Of a stretch of DNA of 64,000 nt, positions 59,342-64,000 are shown piece after piece; within the stretch, counting starts at the first letter, position 1; the number at the start of each line of letters is the position of its first letter. The DNA is from a bacterium (lineage in GTDB: Bacteria > Desulfobacterota > Binatia > HRBIN30 > CADEER01), in NCBI GenBank assembly GCA_019637795.1, contig JAHBUY010000001.1:827001-891000 (forward strand), in the 5' to 3' direction. The notes under the pieces are model-generated. The model did no database searches, was not told the DNA's origin, and saw nothing but the letters and a program-made list of their open reading frames with translations. Position numbers and translations under genes: made by a program.

Positions 59342-62200
59342 TCACGATGGGCGGCGGCCGACGACGATCAGATAGGTCTGATCCGCGTCGAGGCGGAAGC
59401 CGTTGAAGGTGGGATTGGCGCGCGCCCGTTCGTCGTAATAGGCGCGGTAGTCGGAGCCGAACACCGGCGCCAGGCCGGCGGCGTCGAGGGCGGAGCGGAC
59501 GGTGTCCACGTAGGCCGGCGGCGCGGCGTCGGCGGCGAAGAGGTAGACGCCGGGCCTGATCGCGAACGACACGCCGCGCTCGCCGCGCACCGTCCACCCG
59601 GCCTCCTCGAAGGCGGCGCGCAGCGCCGCGGCGAGCTGGCGGGCGCCGGCATCGCCGTCCTGCACCGCCAGCCAGACCGGCGTCCCGGCGGGGTGCGCGT
59701 GGAGCGCCGACACCAGCGCGGCGCGCGCCGCGGGATCGAGGCCGGGGCCGAGCGGCGCCGCGACGGCCGCGGCGTCGCCCGCGGGGCGGATCTGATCGAC
59801 CAGCGCGCGCGCCTCGGCGTCCGTGGGATCGATGCGCAGCGCCCGCTCCAGCTCGGCGATCGCCGCCGCCGTCCGCCCCTTGCCGTGCAGATAGCGCGCC
59901 CAGTAGACGAAGCGGCGCGGCGTGTTGGGATCGCTGGTCCGGGCGCGTTCGTCGGCCGCGTTCGCCTCCTCGGCGCGGCCGAGCGCGCGCAGGATGCGGG
60001 CGCAGGTCTCGTGCGCGTTCTTGAGGTCGGGGAAGATCGTCGTCGCCGTCCGGCAGTGCGCCAGCGCCTCCTCGAGCTGGCCCTGCTTCTCGAGGATCTG
60101 GGCCCAGCGCAGCTCGCTCATCTCGTGCGCCGGGTCGACCTCCAGGGCCGCGCGCAGTTGCGCGACGGCGCCGTCGAGATCGCCGCCGCGCTCCAATCCG
60201 ACGGCCCAGAAGTAGTACGCCGTCTGCGGCTTGGGGTCGGTGGCCACCGCCGCCTGCCAGTAGCGCACCATCTCCTCCGGCGGGGCGTGCTGTTCCATCA
60301 GACTGCCGAGCAGGTAGTGCGCGTCCTCGTTGTACGGACCGATGCGGATCGCCTCCTCCAGGGTGGCAATCGCCTCCGCCCAGCGTTCCTCGCCGCGGAG
60401 CTGGCGCACGCGCTTGTAGAGGTCGCCGACGCTCGGCCCGCCCGGCGTGCGCGCCGGCGCGGGCGCCGCCGCCGCGGGCGGGCTCGCCGCGCCACCGCCG
60501 CGCGCCTTCTCCAGGCGCGCCAGCGCCTCCTGCGCCGCGCGGCTGTCGGGGCGCAGCGCCAGCACCCGTCGCATCGCCGTCTCGGCCCGGTCGTACTGGC
60601 GGCGCGCCAGGTAGATGTCGCCGAGGGCGCGCAGCGAGGCGGGCACCGCGTCGGCGTCGACCGCCACCGCTTTCTCGTAGGCGGCGATCGCGGCATCGGT
60701 GTCGCCGGCATCGGCGCGCGCCGCGCCGTAGTTGTGATAGGCGATCGCCAGCGCGCTGCGGCGCACGTCGCCGAGCCACGCCGGATCGTGCGTCAGCAGC
60801 AACGCCAGCCCGCCGACCGCCGCGCCGGCGAGGCCGGCGCGGCTCCAGTCGCCGGCGGCGGCGGTGCGGCGCAGCCAGCCGATGCCGCCGGCGGCCAGCA
60901 CCGCCAGCGGCGGCGCGAGCGGGGCGCGAAAGCGGGCGAGGACGAAGAAGCCGATCACCGCCAGGCAGTAGAGCGCCGCCGTCGCCGCCAGCACGCGCAC
61001 CGGCCGCCGCCGCCAGCCGACGACCGCGCCGAGCAGCGCCAGCGGCGCCAGCAGGCCCATCCACAGCACCGGCAGATGGAGCACCGGCGAGACGTCCGCG
61101 ACCACCTCGATGTGGTCGTTGTCGGGCGTCTCGTACTGGTGCCAGAACAGGTACAGCTTGCGCAGCGTGCGCGTCGCCGCCGCGGCGGGATCGGCGCCCA
61201 CCGCGGCGAGGCCCTGGCCGAGCCAGTAGGCGGACGTCGCGGACGGGTCGAGCGCCGTGCCGGTACGCCGCCGCGCCTCGGCGTGGAAGTCGCTCTCCTC
61301 GTAGCGCGGATCGGGACGGACGAAGGGCGGCGGCGTGTAGACGCCGAGCGTGTTCTCCGCCTGCTGGCCGATGTAGAAGTTCTGCCCCGCGTTGGCGGTG
61401 GTGAGCACGAAGCGGCCGCCGGCGGCGAGGTTGTGCAGCGTCGCCAGCGCGATCACCGCCAGCGCGCCGGCGGAGAACGCGGCGACGCGCGGCAGGCTGG
61501 CGCGCGCCGCCCGCCAGTCGACCAGGCCGAGCGCGCCGGCCGGCACCAGGATCAGAAGCGTGCCGCGCGCCAGGACGCCGCAGCCGAGGGCGACGCCGGC
61601 GGCGAGGGCCGCCCGGGTGCCGCCGGCGAGGTAGCGGTCGAGCGCCAGCGCCAGCAGGAAGACGCCGAGCGCCGTCTTCTCGATCGCCGACTCGTAGTGG
61701 ACGGCGGGAATGAAGATCGCCAGCAGCAGCGCCGCGAGGGTGGCCAGCGCGGCGTCGCCGTAGGCGCGGCGGGCGATGCGCGCCGCCAGCCAGCAGGTGG
61801 CGACGCCGAGCCCAACCTGCAGCAGGCGCACCAGCAGCAGGCTGTGGCCGAACGCCGCGTACACGCCGCCGAGCGCATAGGCGTAGAGCGGGTCGACGAA
61901 GAACGGGCCGCCGCCGACCAACTCGCCGCCGGCGATGCGCTGGCCCCACTCGTCGTAGAAGCGGTGGTCGAGTTGCAGGGCGGTCGCGAACGGCGAGCCG
62001 CTGATCGCCGCGAAGTGGAACACGCGCAGCGCCGCGGCGAGACCGAGCACGGCGGGCAGGCTCCACGGCGCAGTCAGCAGGCGCTCGAAGGTCCCGGCCG
62101 ACGCCGCGGCAGCGGCGGGCCCGGGCGCGCTCCCCGGCCTCGGCGCGGACGCAGGCGCCAGACGCGCGGCGGCGCGACGTTCGCGACGGCGGGCGGACAC
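59342..62200 (-). CDS. GT-C-type membrane glycosyltransferase with TPR repeats
   Basis: A 952-residue protein. The N-terminal 450 residues have about ten membrane segments with an ArnT/PMT-like first loop (YDEWGQRIAGGELVG, FVDPLYAYALGG) and a conserved ESAIEKTALG. The C-terminal half is TPR-rich (AIAYHNYGAARADAGDTDAAIAAYEKAV ... AIATLEEAIRIGPYNEDAHYLLG) and ends in a small alpha/beta domain. Such proteins probably transfer sugar from a lipid donor while the TPRs bind a partner. The GTG start at 62200 has no clear ribosome site. It is coupled to the P450 gene and follows the GST gene by 81 bases on the same strand. Confidence 0.8.
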   Translation of the reverse strand: MSARRRERRAAARLAPASAPRPGSAPGPAAAAASAGTFERLLTAPWSLPAVLGLAAALRVFHFAAISGSPFATALQLDHRFYDEWGQRIAGGELVGGGPFFVDPLYAYALGGVYAAFGHSLLLVRLLQVGLGVATCWLAARIARRAYGDAALATLAALLLAIFIPAVHYESAIEKTALGVFLLALALDRYLAGGTRAALAAGVALGCGVLARGTLLILVPAGALGLVDWRAARASLPRVAAFSAGALAVIALATLHNLAAGGRFVLTTANAGQNFYIGQQAENTLGVYTPPPFVRPDPRYEESDFHAEARRRTGTALDPSATSAYWLGQGLAAVGADPAAAATRTLRKLYLFWHQYETPDNDHIEVVADVSPVLHLPVLWMGLLAPLALLGAVVGWRRRPVRVLAATAALYCLAVIGFFVLARFRAPLAPPLAVLAAGGIGWLRRTAAAGDWSRAGLAGAAVGGLALLLTHDPAWLGDVRRSALAIAYHNYGAARADAGDTDAAIAAYEKAVAVDADAVPASLRALGDIYLARRQYDRAETAMRRVLALRPDSRAAQEALARLEKARGGGAASPPAAAAPAPARTPGGPSVGDLYKRVRQLRGEERWAEAIATLEEAIRIGPYNEDAHYLLGSLMEQHAPPEEMVRYWQAAVATDPKPQTAYYFWAVGLERGGDLDGAVAQLRAALEVDPAHEMSELRWAQILEKQGQLEEALAHCRTATTIFPDLKNAHETCARILRALGRAEEANAADERARTSDPNTPRRFVYWARYLHGKGRTAAAIAELERALRIDPTDAEARALVDQIRPAGDAAAVAAPLGPGLDPAARAALVSALHAHPAGTPVWLAVQDGDAGARQLAAALRAAFEEAGWTVRGERGVSFAIRPGVYLFAADAAPPAYVDTVRSALDAAGLAPVFGSDYRAYYDERARANPTFNGFRLDADQTYLIVVGRRPS

Positions 62201-62281
62201 ACTCGCTGACTAGCCACAGCCGGCGCGGAAACACCACCGGGGAACGGCAGGGCAGCGCCGCCGCGTCCCGGCGCCGCGGCC

Positions 62282-62914
62282 TCAGACGGCGGGCACCTTC
62301 ATGCCCCGCTGCACGGCCGGCCGCTCCCCCACCCGCTCGAGCCACGCGCCGACGTGCGCCATCGGCCCGCACTGCTCGGGGGGCAGCGCCTTCAGCAGCG
62401 GCCAGGCGCTGACCACCCAGGGATAAGTCGCCATGTCGGCGATGGTGTAGTCGCCGGCGAGGTAGTCGTGCTCGCCGAGCCGGCGGTCGAGCACCGCCAG
62501 CAGGCGCAGCGATTCGTCGAAATAGCGCTTGGTGGCGTACGGGATGGGCTCCGGCGCCTGGGTGGCGAAGTGGTTCGCCTGCCCGAGCATCGGTCCGATC
62601 CCCGCCATCTGGAACATCAGCCACTGCACGGCGCGGCTGCGCGCCCGCACCTCGCCGGGAAGGAACCGACCGGTCTTCTCGGCCAGGTAGATGAGGATGG
62701 CGCCCGACTCGAAGACCGTCAGCGGCCCGTCCGGCAGATCGTGGTCGACGATCGCCGGGATGCGCTGGTTGGGATTGATGTCGCGGTAGACGTCGCTGTG
62801 CTGGTGCCCGGCCCGCAGGTCGATGGCGTGCACCCGATACGGCAGGCCGGTCTCCTCCAGCATGATGGAGACCTTGCGCCCGTTCGGCGTCGTCCAGGTG
62901 TAGAGATCGATCAT
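62282..62914 (-). CDS. Glutathione S-transferase-like protein (YfcG/YghU type)
   Basis: A 210-residue protein: thioredoxin-like N-domain (MIDLYTWTTPNGRKVSIMLEE with TPNGRK active-site loop), QRIPAIVDHD, FESGAILIYLAEKTGRFLP, then the helical domain with MLGQANHF and DYTIADMATYPWV. The TPNGRK and VFESGAI segments are those of the YfcG/YghU disulfide-bond reductases, glutathione-dependent. ATG at 62914 with GGAGG upstream; an in-frame start at 62935 adds seven residues. First gene of a possible operon with the glycosyltransferase and P450 genes. Confidence 0.88.
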   Translation of the reverse strand: MIDLYTWTTPNGRKVSIMLEETGLPYRVHAIDLRAGHQHSDVYRDINPNQRIPAIVDHDLPDGPLTVFESGAILIYLAEKTGRFLPGEVRARSRAVQWLMFQMAGIGPMLGQANHFATQAPEPIPYATKRYFDESLRLLAVLDRRLGEHDYLAGDYTIADMATYPWVVSAWPLLKALPPEQCGPMAHVGAWLERVGERPAVQRGMKVPAV

Positions 62915-63030
62915 GCGGACCCCCTCCGGCGGCACAGCCTAGCCCGATCCGCGCCGAGCGGGTAGCGGCGGGCGCGCGCCGGAAAGCGGCGTTGAAAGTG
63001 CGCCGGCCCTCGCATAGACGTCGGGCGCGC

Positions 63031-64000
63031 ATGGCCAAGAAGGACGAGCATCGCCTGATCGTGCAGCCGGATGACGGCGTCGCGCCGGTGGTCGAGCTGA
63101 TCGACGGCGCCGCCCGCTCGCTGCGCGTCAAGCAGTTCACCCTCACCGATCCCGACGTCATCGCGGCGATCCAGCGCGCCCACGGGCGCGGCGTCGGGGT
63201 GCGGGTGATGCTCAACCCGCACCGCTCCTCGGGTGACCGCGCCAACGACGACACGCACGCGGCGCTGAAGCGCGCCCACATCAACGTCGAATGGACCAGC
63301 CCGGCGTTCGCGGTGACGCACGAGAAGTCGATCGTGGTCGACGACCACACGGCGCTGATCGCGACCTTCAACCTGTGCACCAAGTACTTCACCGAGACGC
63401 GCGACTACGGCGTCGTCACCACCTGCCCCAGGGAGGTGAACGAGGTCATCGCCGGCTTCGAGGCCGACTGGAAGCGCGACGCCTTCGATCCGGCCGAGGA
63501 GTCGACGCTGCTGTGGAGCGCCACCAACGCCCGCCACCGCATGGCGTGGTTCATCGACGGCGCCAGGCACGAGCTGCTCATCCAGCATCCGAAGTTCGTC
63601 GACGCCACCATCGTCGAGCGCATCGCCGCGGCGCGCGACCGCGGCGTCAAGGTCGACCTGCTGTGCGGCGGCAAGCACGGCATCAGCGACTGGGACGTGC
63701 TCGACACCTTCGCCTCGCTGCGCCTGCTCGAGCGCGGCGGCGTCAAGGTGCGGCGGCAGAAGCACCTCAAGCTGCACGCCAAGCTGCTGCTGGTCGACGA
63801 GAAGCGCGCCCTGGTCGGCTCGATGAACATCGACCGCAGCGCCTTCGACCTGCGCCGCGAGCTCGGCGTGGTCACCGAGGCGGACGGCGTGGTGAAGCAC
63901 CTGCGCAAGGTCTTCGAGCACGACTGGCACGAGGCCAAGCCGTACGAAGCGCCGGATCCGCTGCGCCCCGAGACGCACCACGAGGGCGAGCTGCCGCACG
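63031..64000 (+). CDS. Phospholipase D-like protein, 3' end cut by window edge
   Basis: Open to the right edge (323 codons seen). Two HKD motifs: HEKSIVVDD near residue 97 with N in 'IATFN', and HAKLLLVDE near 249 with GSMNID. This is the typical two-motif PLD/cardiolipin-synthase-like layout, without the membrane segments of classical cardiolipin synthase, so a soluble PLD-like hydrolase or nuclease is possible. The ATG at 63031 opens the frame; no strong ribosome motif is seen. Divergent from the GST gene. Confidence 0.87.
   Translation, partial: MAKKDEHRLIVQPDDGVAPVVELIDGAARSLRVKQFTLTDPDVIAAIQRAHGRGVGVRVMLNPHRSSGDRANDDTHAALKRAHINVEWTSPAFAVTHEKSIVVDDHTALIATFNLCTKYFTETRDYGVVTTCPREVNEVIAGFEADWKRDAFDPAEESTLLWSATNARHRMAWFIDGARHELLIQHPKFVDATIVERIAAARDRGVKVDLLCGGKHGISDWDVLDTFASLRLLERGGVKVRRQKHLKLHAKLLLVDEKRALVGSMNIDRSAFDLRRELGVVTEADGVVKHLRKVFEHDWHEAKPYEAPDPLRPETHHEGELPH

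Noticed and set aside
59337-63392. Very long minus-strand open frame spanning the glycosyltransferase and beyond
   Set aside because: It is a shifted frame of high-GC coding DNA with Arg/Pro/Ala-rich composition and no family motifs; the true frame has TPR and membrane segments.

Overview
This window comes from a very GC-rich bacterial chromosome (about 70% or more by eye) with a Gram-negative envelope: a TonB-dependent receptor, a DUF481-type outer-membrane protein, an AsmA/DUF748-type protein and a lipoprotein esterase. Several traits point to the deltaproteobacteria-like lineage now called Binatota (Candidatus Binatia). These are secreted proteins with a CxxCH head, a Pro/Thr linker and Cys-bearing repeats, a Thr-rich mucin-like protein, CoA-transferase and CitE-like genes, and an SDR close to BadH. 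This placement is an inference. I see no rRNA, tRNA, CRISPR array, prophage or intact transposase.

Layout. 1-2220: envelope pair (DUF748 cut by the edge, DUF481). 2435-2601: palindromic MITE-like element. 2624-9617: HerA-like ATPase, receiver/multi-PAS kinase, DNA polymerase III delta subunit, YihY membrane protein. 9553-12533: universal stress protein, double-domain CoA transferase, secreted nuclease. 12663-16115: CxxCH protein, small coiled-coil protein, DUF1003 and CitE-like genes, with two hairpin repeats. 16224-24071: glycoside hydrolase-like protein, PAS/GAF kinase, SDR, membrane protein, VapBC-type toxin-antitoxin pair. 24149-30902: three-gene operon of transglutaminases and a circularly permuted ATP-grasp/alpha-E fusion. 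31471-39761: mucin-like protein, PQQ-type dehydrogenase with cytochrome tail, desaturase, methyltransferase, TonB receptor, MFS exporter. 39876-46715: second ATP-grasp/alpha-E/transglutaminase locus, followed by two AstE-type zinc hydrolases and interrupted by an RRM-DTW pair on the other strand. 46917-52116: phosphoesterase, tandem universal stress protein, small membrane protein, DUF2332 and a CrtC/AttH-like protein. 52186-55385: methionine genes metY and a metX-metW fusion. 55507-64000: DUF3047, carboxylesterase, P450, glycosyltransferase/TPR protein, GST, and a phospholipase-D-like protein cut by the edge.

The strongest candidate for an under-described system is the pair of ATP-grasp/alpha-E/transglutaminase loci. 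The families are known to travel together and are predicted to make and break amide or peptide bonds, but the pathway is not characterised. Here one locus has intact transglutaminases and a fused ligase. The other has separate subunits, a transglutaminase that lost its catalytic Cys, and two paralogous AstE-like hydrolases, one with the usual catalytic Glu replaced by Gln.

The second notable layer is a family of hairpin repeats built from CACGGAG-like units. They lie at gene 3' ends, and in three cases the stop codon of a gene sits at or inside the repeat boundary.
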